A stretch of 64,000 nucleotides of DNA from Pseudomonas marginalis. Its GTDB lineage: Bacteria; Pseudomonadota; Gammaproteobacteria; Pseudomonadales; Pseudomonadaceae. Under the pieces are notes generated by a model that saw only the letters and a program-made list of their open reading frames with translations, was not told the DNA's origin and did no database searches. Below, in pieces: positions 1 to 8,410 of the stretch. The number at the start of each line of letters is the position of its first letter. Within the stretch, counting starts at the first letter, position 1. The stretch lies in assembly GCF_008692035.1 (NCBI RefSeq), contig NZ_VTFG01000001.1:1054001-1118000 (forward strand), written 5' to 3'. The position numbers and the translations under genes are program-made.

Positions 1-32
1 CTCAGTTTTGTCCGGCGTCGAGCCGGGCAATC

Positions 33-53
33 AAAACAACAACAATCCAGGAG
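33..53 (+). promoter_or_regulatory. Hfq/Crc-type CA motif beside the ribosome binding site
   Basis: An A-rich run containing overlapping AACAACAA (positions 35-42 and 38-45) lies directly before the AGGAG ribosome binding site (49-53) of the SDR gene. AANAANAA next to the start is the known Hfq/Crc binding signature by which Pseudomonas blocks translation of catabolic mRNAs. That it is functional here is inference. Confidence 0.5.
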
Positions 54-59
54 AACCCC

Positions 60-902
60 ATGCCTCGAGCCGACCTCGCCAGTACCTTCAACGGCCAATA
101 TTTTGTCGTCACCGGCAGCACCCAGGGCCTGGGCGCCGCCGTGGCCCACACCCTGGCGCGACGCGGCGCCGCCGGGCTGATCATTTGCGGGCGGCGCCGC
201 GCCCAGGGCGAAGAACAGGTGCGGCAGTTGGCGCAGCTGGATTGCCAGGCGTTTTTTGTCGAGGCCGACCTCGAACAGGTCGAGGATTGCCGCGCGATCA
301 TCGACGCCGCGCGCACCCACTTCGGCACCTTGCATGGCCTGGTGAACTGCGCCGGGATGTCGGACCGCGGCACCATTGTCGACACCTCGCCGGAGCTGTT
401 CGATCGGCTGATGGCGGTGAATGTGCGCGCGCCGTTTTTCCTGATGCAGGACGCGTTGAAATTGATGATCAGCCAGGGTGTGGAAGGCGCCGTGGTGAAT
501 ATCCAGAGCATCACCGGGCATGGCGGGCAATCGTTCCTTTGCGCGTATGCGGCGTCCAAAGGTGCGCTGGCGATCCTGACCAGGAACGTGGCGTTCAGTG
601 CGCTGCGCAACCGGATCCGCGTCAACGGCCTGAACATCGGCTGGATGGACACGCCCCATGAGGATCAGATCCAGCGCCAGTACCACGGCGCCCAGGACGG
701 TTGGCTGGCTGAGGCTGAACGCGCGCAGCCGTTCGGTCGCCTGCTCAAGCCCGAAGAGGTGGCGCAAAGCGTGGCGTTCCTGCTGTCGCGCGAGTCGGGG
801 ATGATGACCGGCGCGGTGATCGACCTGGAGCAAGGCGTGGTCGGCTGCACCGACAGCGGCAGCCCGCAGCCCTTCAAGGCCCTGAGCCTGGGAGGTGAGT
901 AA
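60..902 (+). CDS. SDR family NAD(P)-dependent oxidoreductase
   Basis: Classical short-chain dehydrogenase of 280 residues, expected to oxidise or reduce an alcohol/ketone group with NAD(P). The cofactor motif TGSTQGLG is at residues 18-25, the NCAG-type motif at 96-99, and the catalytic Ser150, Tyr163 and Lys167 (YAASK) are all present. The start is set by ATG after a good AGGAG. The stop overlaps the next ATG by one base (TAATG), so it is translationally coupled to the dioxygenase gene and co-transcribed with the binding-protein gene. The substrate cannot be told; the context (dioxygenase plus sugar-type uptake) suggests catabolism of a polyol or similar solute. Confidence 0.85.
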   Translation: MPRADLASTFNGQYFVVTGSTQGLGAAVAHTLARRGAAGLIICGRRRAQGEEQVRQLAQLDCQAFFVEADLEQVEDCRAIIDAARTHFGTLHGLVNCAGMSDRGTIVDTSPELFDRLMAVNVRAPFFLMQDALKLMISQGVEGAVVNIQSITGHGGQSFLCAYAASKGALAILTRNVAFSALRNRIRVNGLNIGWMDTPHEDQIQRQYHGAQDGWLAEAERAQPFGRLLKPEEVAQSVAFLLSRESGMMTGAVIDLEQGVVGCTDSGSPQPFKALSLGGE

Positions 903-2035
903 TGTCGGCATTCGTGACACTGCAGGATGTGCGCATTGAGGATTTCAAGCGGATTTGCGCGCAACAGGCGCGTGCCGAGGAATATCCCCTGGCTGCGGAA
1001 GTGCTCGGCAACGTGCCGGTCTATCAGGCCCGCACCTTGCGCAACAGCGACCGCCACACGGTGATGAATGAGCTGCACCGCTTGTTTCGCGATGGACCGG
1101 GCGTGATGGTGGTGCGCCGCGCCTATGAGGACCTGGAAGTGGTGGATCGCCACAGCCAGGTGTTCGAGGCGATCTTCGCCCAGGAGGCCGCCCAAGGCGT
1201 GGCCGCCGACCATTTTGCCAAGGCCGGCAGTAACGGGCGTATCTGGAATTCATTGCAGAAGGCGGCGCTGCAGTCGCCGCAATCCTTTGTGGAGTATTAC
1301 GCCAACCCGCTGCTGGGGCTGATCGCCGAGGCGTGGCTGGGCCCGAGCTATCAGGTGACGGCGCAAGTGAACGTGGTGCACCCCGGCGGCCAGGCGCAAC
1401 AGCCACACCGCGACTATCACCTGGGCTTCCAGACCACCGAGGTGGTGGAACGCTTTCCCCTGCCCTTGCATGTGCTGTCCCAGTACCTGACGTTGCAGGG
1501 CGCCGTGGCCCACTCGGCGATGCCGCTGGAAAGCGGCCCCACCCAGCTGCTGCCGTTTTCCCAACAATACGCCCTGGGTTACCTGGCCTGGCGGTGCCCC
1601 GAATTTATCGAGCACTTCCAGCAACACGCCGTGCAACTGGCGCTGGACAAGGGCGACCTGCTGTTTTTCAACCCGGCGTTGTTCCACGCCGCCGGCACCA
1701 ACCGCACGACCGGCCACCAGCGCATGGCCAACCTGCTGCAAATCTCCTCGGCCTTCGGCAAGCCCATGGAAGCCCTCGACCGCGACCGCATGATGCTGGC
1801 GGTGTACCCGGCCTTGCTGGCCAACACGGCCCTGGATGCCCAGGCAATTGCAGCGGTGGTGGCCTGCACCGCCGACGGCTATGCCTTCCCCACCAACCTC
1901 GACACCGACCCACCTTTGCAGGGCCTGGCCCCGCAAACCGGGCAACAACTCATGCTGCAAGCCCTCGACGAACGCTGGGCGTATGAGGACTTCGCTGCGG
2001 CCGTGACGCAACTGCGGGCCAAGCGCCAGGCGTGA
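902..2035 (+). CDS. Phytanoyl-CoA dioxygenase (PhyH) family protein
   Basis: Probable Fe(II)/2-oxoglutarate-dependent oxygenase of 377 residues. The double-stranded beta-helix metal ligands can be read as HRD at residues 169-171 (His169, Asp171) and distal His262 (LFHAAGTNR), with Arg274 in place to bind 2-oxoglutarate. It starts one base inside the stop of the SDR gene. The family hydroxylates small molecules and CoA esters; in this operon the target is probably the compound imported by the downstream binding protein, but that is inference. Confidence 0.75.
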   Translation: MSAFVTLQDVRIEDFKRICAQQARAEEYPLAAEVLGNVPVYQARTLRNSDRHTVMNELHRLFRDGPGVMVVRRAYEDLEVVDRHSQVFEAIFAQEAAQGVAADHFAKAGSNGRIWNSLQKAALQSPQSFVEYYANPLLGLIAEAWLGPSYQVTAQVNVVHPGGQAQQPHRDYHLGFQTTEVVERFPLPLHVLSQYLTLQGAVAHSAMPLESGPTQLLPFSQQYALGYLAWRCPEFIEHFQQHAVQLALDKGDLLFFNPALFHAAGTNRTTGHQRMANLLQISSAFGKPMEALDRDRMMLAVYPALLANTALDAQAIAAVVACTADGYAFPTNLDTDPPLQGLAPQTGQQLMLQALDERWAYEDFAAAVTQLRAKRQA

Positions 2036-2041
2036 TGCTTT

Positions 2042-2063
2042 AACAACAACAAAAACAACGGAG
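2042..2063 (+). promoter_or_regulatory. Hfq/Crc-type CA motif before binding-protein gene
   Basis: The short gap after the dioxygenase gene is almost only A and C: repeated AAC units ending in a GGAG ribosome binding site. Several AANAANAA matches overlap it. This is the same arrangement as ahead of the SDR gene, so both cistrons may be repressed together by Hfq/Crc when a preferred carbon source is present. Confidence 0.5.
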
Positions 2064-2070
2064 CACAACC

Positions 2071-2994
2071 ATGAAGAAGCAACTCCTTGCGGCACTCTTG
2101 ACCCTCGCCATCACCCCCTGGGCGCTGGCCGATATACGGATCGGCGTGAGCATCGCCCAGGTCGACGACGTGTTTCTTGCGCAAATGCGTGACTACATGG
2201 TCGCCCACGCCAAGGAACTGCCCGGCGTGACCCTGCAATTCGAAGACGCCCAGGGCGACGTGGTGCGCCAGCTTAACCAGGTGCAGAACTTCACCGCCCA
2301 GGGCATGGACGCGATCATCGTCAACGCCGTAGACACCGCCGCCACCCAGAAAATGACGGTCAATGCCCAACAGGCCAGGATCCCGCTGGTGTACGTCAAC
2401 CGCCGCCCCGAGTTCAAGGAAGTACCGCCGGGGGTTGGCTATGTCGGCTCGGATGAGATCAAGGCCGGTGAAATCCAGATGCGCTACCTGGCCGAGAAAA
2501 TGGGAGGCAAGGGCAACCTGGCGATCATGCTCGGGCTGCTGTCCAACAACGCCACCCACAACCGCACGCAGGGGGTCAAGAACGTGCTCAAGGACTATCC
2601 GGGTATCAAGATCGTCGAGGAGCAGAGTGCCGAATGGCAGCGCAGCAAGGCGATTGACCTGATGAACAACTGGATCGTGTCCGGGCGCAAAATCGACGCC
2701 GTGGCGGCGAATGCCGACGAAATGGCGATTGGCGCGGCCATGGCGATCAGCCAGGCCGGCATGCAGCCCGGCAAGGATATTCTGGTGGCCGGCAGCGATG
2801 GCGGTGCGGCCGGGCTGGATGCGGTGAAGAAAGGCCAGTTGCTGGTGACAGCGTATCAGGACAACAAAGGGCAGGCCGTGGGCTCCATTGACCTGGCGGT
2901 GAAGATGGTCAAGAAACAGCCGTATGACGCCGAGCTGACCATTCCTTACCAGCAGATCACCAAGGACAACTACCAGGCATTCCTCAACCCATAA
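2071..2994 (+). CDS. Sugar-type ABC transporter substrate-binding protein (RbsB/IbpA-like)
   Basis: Periplasmic binding protein of 307 residues. Residues 1-20 form a Sec signal peptide (KKQ, hydrophobic core, cleavage after ALA). The mature part begins ADIRIGVSIAQVDDVFLAQ and carries the type-1 fold signatures IIVNAVDTAA and VAANADEMAIGAA. It resembles ribose and inositol/rhizopine binding proteins. No permease or ATPase gene follows; the next gene is on the other strand, so the rest of the transporter is probably upstream, outside the window. Solute unknown; inositol-like polyols fit best. Confidence 0.8.
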   Translation: MKKQLLAALLTLAITPWALADIRIGVSIAQVDDVFLAQMRDYMVAHAKELPGVTLQFEDAQGDVVRQLNQVQNFTAQGMDAIIVNAVDTAATQKMTVNAQQARIPLVYVNRRPEFKEVPPGVGYVGSDEIKAGEIQMRYLAEKMGGKGNLAIMLGLLSNNATHNRTQGVKNVLKDYPGIKIVEEQSAEWQRSKAIDLMNNWIVSGRKIDAVAANADEMAIGAAMAISQAGMQPGKDILVAGSDGGAAGLDAVKKGQLLVTAYQDNKGQAVGSIDLAVKMVKKQPYDAELTIPYQQITKDNYQAFLNP

Positions 2995-3083
2995 ACGGTT
3001 GTCCTAATGCCAGTCAGTGAATCACCTTCGCTTAACTGAACGACGTTAGGGCTTGCCACAAAAACCGGGGGTGTCGCTGCGGC

Positions 3084-3506
3084 TCATCGCAATGCGTAAA
3101 GCACCATTGCACCCAGCCCGAACAGGCACGCCACCCCCAGCCCATACGCCAGCGTGCGCCACGGCTGCCATCCCGCCAGATACATCAGCGTATGGGCCAT
3201 CCGCGCCAGGGTGAAACCAATGAACAACCAGGCAGTGGTCGCACCGGCAGTGCCCAGCGCCACACACAACCCACCGAGCACGAAGAACAGCGGGATATTC
3301 TCCAGGTCATTGGCCCAGGCCCTGGCCGCCCGACTCACCTGGGATAACTCCACGGGATGCGCAGCACGCTTGAAGACCGCCGCATCTTCGCGGTTGGTGA
3401 ACGCCAGCCCGCGAAGCCGGAAAAATCCCTGATAGCAGGAAATGCCGAACATCTTCAGGCACAGCACCAGCACGCACAGGGCGTAGATGTGCAACAGCTC
3501 ATTCAT
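3084..3506 (-). CDS. MAPEG family membrane protein
   Basis: Integral membrane protein of 140 residues with four hydrophobic segments (about 5-22, 72-95, 96-112 and 117-138), the size and topology of microsomal glutathione-transferase-like MAPEG proteins. The segment following helix 1 (FTNREDAAVFKRAAHPVEL) and the ERA/NDLENIP-like stretch around residue 65 fit the family. It overlaps the preceding DUF2834 gene by 8 bases, so the two form an operon. Activity of bacterial members is mostly unknown. Confidence 0.7.
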   Translation of the reverse strand: MNELLHIYALCVLVLCLKMFGISCYQGFFRLRGLAFTNREDAAVFKRAAHPVELSQVSRAARAWANDLENIPLFFVLGGLCVALGTAGATTAWLFIGFTLARMAHTLMYLAGWQPWRTLAYGLGVACLFGLGAMVLYALR

Positions 3507-3804
3507 CCCGCGCGCCCTTCACGACGATGTAGAGCAACGGCCCCACCGACACGAACACCGCCGTCAGCAAGAAGTACGGCAGCACCGACGCCAGCGACCG
3601 CCCCCGCGACCGTGCATCCCGGTACATCCACACACAGGCCAGCACGGCCATCAGGTAAAGGTCGATGACGACCTGCGCGGTGTCCGGGCGCGATATCAAC
3701 TCTCGTCCGAAGGCCAGCAGCGATTGCTCGGCCGTGAGCAGCGTGAACAGGGTGTACAGCGAAAAGCCCAGCAGAGCGGCGAGGGCCAGGTAAGGTTTGT
3801 GCAT
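3499..3804 (-). CDS. DUF2834-like small membrane protein
   Basis: 101-residue membrane protein with three predicted helices (about 7-24, 45-60 and 78-95). The start is placed at the ATG at 3804, preceded by AAGGAG at proper distance, rather than at an upstream in-frame codon. Spacing and the WMYRDARSRGRS loop resemble DUF2834 proteins of unknown function. First gene of a two-gene unit with the MAPEG protein; divergent from the XRE regulator, with an 83-bp shared promoter region. Confidence 0.6.
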   Translation of the reverse strand: MHKPYLALAALLGFSLYTLFTLLTAEQSLLAFGRELISRPDTAQVVIDLYLMAVLACVWMYRDARSRGRSLASVLPYFLLTAVFVSVGPLLYIVVKGARDE

Positions 3805-3887
3805 GGTCGGCTCCTTGACGTGATCGAGGCTCACCCTAGTGATAAGGTTGCCCTCCTCGCAATGACCTCGGAGGTCATAGTCACGCC

Positions 3888-4673
3888 ATGGATAACCCCG
3901 CTACTGCCGGCGAACACTTGCGCCAACTGCGTCGACACGCCAAATTGAGCCAGCTCGACCTGGCCTTGATCACCGGCATTTCCCAGCGCCATCTCAGTTG
4001 CCTCGAAACCGGCCGTGCCAAGCCGAGCCCAGGCACCCTGCACAACCTGCTCAGCGCCCTGGAAACACCCCTGGAGCAGTGCAACCGCGTGTTCCTCGCC
4101 GCCGGTTTTGCCCCGCGTTACGCCGCTACCCCGCTCGCGTCACCGGCCATGGCCGCAATTCGCGAGGCGGTCAGCCATGTCCTGCACGCCAACAACCCGG
4201 CCCCGGCGATCCTGCTGGGCAGCCACTGGGAAGTGCTGGCGGCGAATGCGAGTACCGGCGTGCTGTTGGCACTGGCGGGAGTCACACCGCCGCTGGAAGG
4301 CCTGAACCTGCTGACCACCCTGCTGCAACCCGGCGGCCTGGGCGACCACCTGGTCAACGCCGAAGAAATCCGCACCCTGGCCTGGCAACGGGCAAGCCGC
4401 GAGGCGCTGGACAACCCTGCGCTGGCCGCTCTCCTGGCGAGCCTGCCCGCCCCCGCCCACACCACGCCGCCGCCTGAAATGCCGCCACTGGTGTTGACCC
4501 GCGTGCATACCAGCCGGGGCGAGCTGAGCTTTCTGTCCACCTTCACCACCTTCGGCATGCCCCAGGACATCACCCTCGCCTCCCTGCGTATCGAGCATCT
4601 GATTCCCGCAGACGACGCCACCTGGCAGGTGATGCGTGCCGCCCATGGGGAAAATGCCGCACTGGTTTTGTGA
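3888..4673 (+). CDS. XRE-type regulator with MmyB-like ligand domain
   Basis: 261 residues. Residues 7-62 are a Cro/C1 helix-turn-helix (GEHLRQLRRHAKLSQLDLALITGISQ, with LSCLETGRAKPS). The rest matches the MmyB-like domain that follows HTH domains in many actinobacterial and pseudomonad regulators (ILLGSHWEVLAANAST; LVLTRVHTSRGELSFLSTFTTFGMPQDITLASLRIEHLIPAD). It lies divergent to the DUF2834/MAPEG genes and 56 bp ahead of the amidase gene in the same direction, so either unit may be its target. Ligand unknown. Confidence 0.85.
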   Translation: MDNPATAGEHLRQLRRHAKLSQLDLALITGISQRHLSCLETGRAKPSPGTLHNLLSALETPLEQCNRVFLAAGFAPRYAATPLASPAMAAIREAVSHVLHANNPAPAILLGSHWEVLAANASTGVLLALAGVTPPLEGLNLLTTLLQPGGLGDHLVNAEEIRTLAWQRASREALDNPALAALLASLPAPAHTTPPPEMPPLVLTRVHTSRGELSFLSTFTTFGMPQDITLASLRIEHLIPADDATWQVMRAAHGENAALVL

Positions 4674-4729
4674 AATATCTGTACGTAGACTGCCGCCATA
4701 CCTCAACTTAAGGCGGCGAAGAAAACGTC

Positions 4730-6436
4730 ATGCAAGTTACCGAAGTCTCCATTGCCCAATTGCGCGCGGCGCTCGAATCCGGCCAGACCACGGCCGTTGA
4801 ACTGGTGCAGGCTTACCTCGCGCGGATCGATGCCTACGACGGTCCGCAGACCGCTACCGCACTCAACGCCGTCGTCGTGCGCAACCCCGACGCCCTGAAG
4901 GAAGCCGAGGCCTCCGATGCCCGCCGGGCCAAGGGTGAAACCCTGGGGCCACTGGATGGCATTCCCTACACCGCCAAGGACAGCTACCTGGTCAAGGGGC
5001 TGACGGCCGCCTCCGGCAGCCCGGCCTTCGCCAAGCTGGTCGCCCAGCGCGATGCCTTCACCATCGAGCGCCTGCGCGCCGGTGGCGCCATCTGCCTGGG
5101 CAAGACCAACATGCCGCCGATGGCCAATGGCGGCATGCAGCGCGGCGTGTATGGCCGCGCGGAAAGCCCGTACAACGCCGACTACCTCACCGCGCCGTTT
5201 GCCTCCGGCTCATCCAACGGTGCCGGCACCGCCACCGCCGCCAGCTTTGCCGCCTTCGGCCTGGCGGAAGAAACCTGGTCCAGCGGGCGTGGCCCGGCGT
5301 CCAACAATGGCCTGTGCGCCTACACCCCGTCCCGCGGGGTGATTTCGGTGCGCGGCAACTGGCCGTTGGCCCCGACCATGGACGTGGTGGTGCCCTACGC
5401 CCGCACCATGGCCGACCTGCTGGAAGTGCTCGACGTGGTAGTGGCTGAAGACCCGCACACCCGTGGCGACCTGTGGCGCCTGCAGCCGTGGGTGCCGATC
5501 CCCAGCGTCGCCTCGGTACGCCCGGCGTCTTACCCCGAATTGGCGGCTACAGCCGAATCCCTGGCCGGCAAACGCTTCGGCGTGCCGCGCATGTACATCA
5601 ACGCCGACCCCGAGGCCGGCACCAGCGAGAAGCCCGGCATCGGCGGCCCCACCGGGCAGAAGATCAACACCCGCGCCAGCGTGATCGACTTATGGAAGGA
5701 CGCACGCCAGGCCCTTGAAGCGGCCGGTGCAGAAGTCATCGAGGTGGATTTCCCGCTGGTGTCCAACTGCGAAGGCGACCGCCCCGGCGCGCCGACCGTG
5801 TTTACCCGTGGCCTGGTGTCCAGGGAATTCCTGCACGATGAACTGTGGGAACTGTCGGCCTGGGCCTTCGATGATTTCCTGCGCGCCAACAACGACCCGG
5901 CCCTGAACCGCCTGGCCGATGTGGACGGGCCGAAGATCTTCCCCCACGACCCCGGCACCTTGCCCAACCGTGAAGACGACCTGGCCGCCGGCATGGACGA
6001 ATACGTGCGCATGGCCGAGCGCGGCATCACCCCGTGGAACGAGATCAGCACCGTGCCCGATGGCCTGCGCGGCCTGGAGCAAACCCGGCGGATCGACCTG
6101 GAAGACTGGATGGATAAGCTCGGCCTCCACGCTGTGCTGTTCCCGACCGTGGCCGATGTGGGCCCGGCGGATGCCGACGTGAACGAAGCCAGTGCCGATA
6201 TCGCCTGGAGCAATGGTGTATGGGTGGCCAACGGCAACCTCGCCATCCGCCACCTGGGCGTGCCTACCGTTACCGTGCCCATGGGCGTGATGGCGGACAT
6301 CGGCATGCCGGTCGGGCTGACCTTTGCCGGGCGCGCCTACGATGATTCGGCATTGCTGCGCTTTGCGGCGGCGTATGAAGCCACCGGCAGCAAACGCCTG
6401 ATCCCGCCGCGCACGCCGCCGCTGGCGACAAACTAA
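4730..6436 (+). CDS. Amidase signature family hydrolase
   Basis: 568-residue amidase hydrolysing a carboxamide. The Ser-cisSer-Lys triad can be placed as Lys83 (YTAKDSYLVKG), cis-Ser161 (GSSNGAG) and nucleophile Ser185 (EETWSSGRGPAS), with the usual 24-residue spacing between the two serines. The glycine-rich signature is non-standard: GSSNGAG replaces GGSSGG and WSSGRG replaces TGGSIR, so substrate preference may differ from common acylamidases. Only 56 bp separate it from the XRE/MmyB regulator. No signal peptide; cytoplasmic. Confidence 0.85.
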   Translation: MQVTEVSIAQLRAALESGQTTAVELVQAYLARIDAYDGPQTATALNAVVVRNPDALKEAEASDARRAKGETLGPLDGIPYTAKDSYLVKGLTAASGSPAFAKLVAQRDAFTIERLRAGGAICLGKTNMPPMANGGMQRGVYGRAESPYNADYLTAPFASGSSNGAGTATAASFAAFGLAEETWSSGRGPASNNGLCAYTPSRGVISVRGNWPLAPTMDVVVPYARTMADLLEVLDVVVAEDPHTRGDLWRLQPWVPIPSVASVRPASYPELAATAESLAGKRFGVPRMYINADPEAGTSEKPGIGGPTGQKINTRASVIDLWKDARQALEAAGAEVIEVDFPLVSNCEGDRPGAPTVFTRGLVSREFLHDELWELSAWAFDDFLRANNDPALNRLADVDGPKIFPHDPGTLPNREDDLAAGMDEYVRMAERGITPWNEISTVPDGLRGLEQTRRIDLEDWMDKLGLHAVLFPTVADVGPADADVNEASADIAWSNGVWVANGNLAIRHLGVPTVTVPMGVMADIGMPVGLTFAGRAYDDSALLRFAAAYEATGSKRLIPPRTPPLATN

Positions 6437-6446
6437 CTGATTCACT

Positions 6447-6533
6447 GTGGGAGGGGGCTTGCTCCCGATGAGGGAGTGTCAGTTGATGCATCTGTGGCTG
6501 ACCCACTGCAATCGGGAGCAAGCCCCCTCTTAC
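6447..6533. repeat. REPIN (paired inverted REP sequences)
   Basis: Two REP sequences in opposite orientation: GTGGGAGGGGGCTTGCTCCC, a variable middle with GAGGGAGTGTCAGTTGATGCA, then the reverse REP ending CCCCCTCTTAC. This is the abundant mobile-derived repeat of fluorescens-group Pseudomonas, mobilised in trans by a RAYT transposase that is not in this window. Together with the next copy it fills the 305-bp gap between the amidase and CPBP genes and may serve as a bidirectional terminator. Confidence 0.9.
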
Positions 6534-6634
6534 ATTTGGAACTGCATATATCAGGTAGATCTCGGTCTGCTTTTACTCTGGCTTTTTCGGCCTTGGAGCC
6601 AACTGGAGTTGGGCTGGTGTACTCGGTAAAAAAT

Positions 6635-6721
6635 GTGGGAGGGGGCTTGCCCCCGATGAGGGAGTGTCAGTTGATGCATCGGTGGCTGACCCACTGCCAT
6701 CGGGAGCAAGCCCCCTCCCAC
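6635..6721. repeat. REPIN, second copy in the same gap
   Basis: Almost the same element as at 6447-6533 and in the same orientation, with the same GAGGGAGTGTCAGTTGATGCATC middle. The roughly 100 bp between the two copies hold no recognisable gene. Confidence 0.9.
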
Positions 6722-6741
6722 CGTTCTAACCGCATTTCAAG

Positions 6742-7479
6742 TCAGGCCATGTAGGGCACGGCAATCAGCAGGATTGCCGTGCCATGGCAGGCCGTCGCAG
6801 CCAACACGCCATGACGCATGCGCACCAATGCGCAGGCCAGCCCTTCGATCAGGGTAAACAGCAACACCGGCCAGCCCAGTTGGGTCACGCTCAAGGCCAG
6901 GAAGGCATGGCAGGCGGCAAACGCCACGCCACTGATCAGCGCCGCTCGCAGCGGTGTCACCTGCTGTTCAAGGTAGCCCTGCAAAAACCCGCGAAACAAC
7001 ACTTCCTCCAGCGCATTGGCGCCATAGGCCAACACCACCATGCCCGGCAGCCACACCCAGTAGCCGGGGATCGCGTGCAGCTCTATCCCTTGATAGAGCC
7101 GCAACGGCACACCGATCAGGCAACCGACCGCAAGCCCCACCGCCAGGCCCAGGGCGCGGTGGCCCCGGGTCCATACCACCAGGCGCCACAACTCCGGCGC
7201 CACCCGGACCAACCCTACGACCAGCAGCACCGACAGGCCACCCAGCGCCGCCAATACAAAGGCATTCGCGGTGAAGGCGATTTGCACGTCGTCACTGAGC
7301 GCCCACATGCCCAGGGGCGTCATCGCATCGCGTATCAGCACGAACGCCGCGAGCAGAATCAGGATGCGCATGGCCGGCAACGACTTCGGCGTCAACCCGA
7401 ACCACAGGCCGAACAGCAGCAAGCCCGGCGCCAGGTGCAGGCCGTAGTTGAGCAGGACGACCAGGCCTTGGCTGACCAT
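6742..7479 (-). CDS. CPBP (CAAX-type) intramembrane metalloprotease
   Basis: 245-residue polytopic membrane protein with about seven hydrophobic segments. The glutamate motif EEVLFRG (Glu158-Glu159, Arg163) and His191 (AACHAF) are the metal/catalytic residues of the CPBP/Abi family. Family members process or sequester membrane proteins; bacterial roles include bacteriocin self-immunity, which is not indicated here. Its ATG overlaps the stop of the RidA gene by one base, making it the last gene of the DUF6434-RidA-CPBP operon. Confidence 0.8.
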   Translation of the reverse strand: MVSQGLVVLLNYGLHLAPGLLLFGLWFGLTPKSLPAMRILILLAAFVLIRDAMTPLGMWALSDDVQIAFTANAFVLAALGGLSVLLVVGLVRVAPELWRLVVWTRGHRALGLAVGLAVGCLIGVPLRLYQGIELHAIPGYWVWLPGMVVLAYGANALEEVLFRGFLQGYLEQQVTPLRAALISGVAFAACHAFLALSVTQLGWPVLLFTLIEGLACALVRMRHGVLAATACHGTAILLIAVPYMA

Positions 7480-7949
7480 CAGTCGTGCGCGACCGCGACC
7501 ATGTCGATTTCCACCGCCGCCGACTTCGGCAGTTGCATCACTCCCACCGACGTGCGCGAATGCACCCCGGCACCGCCGAGGATCTCGTGCAACAGGTCCG
7601 AGGCGCCGTTGGCCACTTCACTCTGCTGATCGAAGTCCTCGGCGCTGCGTACATACACGGTGATACGCGGGATAGCCTTGACCCGGTCCAGCGAACCGAG
7701 CGCCTGCTTGAGCAGGCCCAGGCAGCGCAATGCACTGATGCCGGCGGCGATCTGGGCCTGGGCCAGGGTCAGGGTGTCACCGACTTTACCCGGCAGCATG
7801 ATCGTGTCGCCGACGCGAGGGATCTGCCCGCTGATGTACAGCTGGTTACCGTCGCGCACCAGCGGCGTGTAGTTGCCGCCGACTTTGAATTCATCCAATT
7901 GATAGCCGAGGCGTTTTTGCACGGCTTGGTATTTTTCATCGGGCGTCAT
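7479..7949 (-). CDS. RidA/YjgF family protein
   Basis: 156 residues, starting at the ATG preceded by GAGGAAG rather than at upstream in-frame codons. The RidA signatures are visible: LYISGQIPRVGD, QIAAGISALRCLGLLKQALGSLDRVKAI and VHSRTSVGVMQLPKSAAVEIDMVAVA. The Arg of HSRTSVGV corresponds to the conserved ligand-binding arginine. RidA proteins deaminate reactive enamine/imine intermediates; the long, slightly divergent subgroup seen here is less studied. Overlaps both neighbours. Confidence 0.85.
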   Translation of the reverse strand: MTPDEKYQAVQKRLGYQLDEFKVGGNYTPLVRDGNQLYISGQIPRVGDTIMLPGKVGDTLTLAQAQIAAGISALRCLGLLKQALGSLDRVKAIPRITVYVRSAEDFDQQSEVANGASDLLHEILGGAGVHSRTSVGVMQLPKSAAVEIDMVAVAHD

Positions 7950-8164
7950 GGGCGTGCTTCCTCGTTGCGTCGTTGCCACTCATCCACCACGTCGCCCATC
8001 GTCTTGGGTGTTGCGTTGCGAATCCACGCCATGAAAGGCCGGTCGAACTTGAACCCCGGCCCACAGTGTTCAAGCATGAAGCGGCGCACGTTCTGGGTAT
8101 TTTTATAGTGTGGGGTCACGGGAGTGGCGCGGGTGATGGGTTCGCTGTGCCAGTCAACATCCAT
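7946..8164 (-). CDS. DUF6434 small protein
   Basis: 72-residue cytoplasmic protein starting MDVDWHSEPITRAT after a GGAGAG site. The central NTQNVRRFMLEHCGPGFKFDRPFMAWIRN block and the TMGDVVDEW tail match the DUF6434 family, often found near DNA-binding SAP-like folds; function unknown. It overlaps the RidA gene by four bases (ATGA) and opens the operon. Upstream in-frame codons were rejected because they lack a ribosome binding site. Confidence 0.7.
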   Translation of the reverse strand: MDVDWHSEPITRATPVTPHYKNTQNVRRFMLEHCGPGFKFDRPFMAWIRNATPKTMGDVVDEWQRRNEEARP

Positions 8165-8362
8165 TTTGTCTCTCCGGAGATCTGGGGGTCGGGCAGTAGC
8201 ATAGCGATGTGCTACTTGCACCGGAAGCGAGGTTTAAGCCAAACGAGGTGTTGAGACATCGTATAAGAAACCCAGATGTCCACACCCCTTGAAACACCAA
8301 TCCTTTCGAGATATTTCAAATTTTTCTTTCCTTCCCTGGGGAAAATATTGCATGGTTGTACG

Positions 8363-8403
8363 ATGACTTAGCGAGTCATATCCGCCCCCAACAACAATAA
8401 GGA
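8363..8403 (+). promoter_or_regulatory. Palindromic operator and CA motif before NTF2-like gene
   Basis: A perfect 17-bp palindrome ATGACT-N5-AGTCAT (8363-8379) lies about 30 bases ahead of the NTF2-like gene. It is followed by AACAACAATAAGGA (8390-8403), where an AANAANAA Hfq/Crc-type site overlaps the ribosome binding site. The palindrome could be an operator; no regulator is identified. Confidence 0.4.
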
Positions 8404-8410
8404 AACATCC

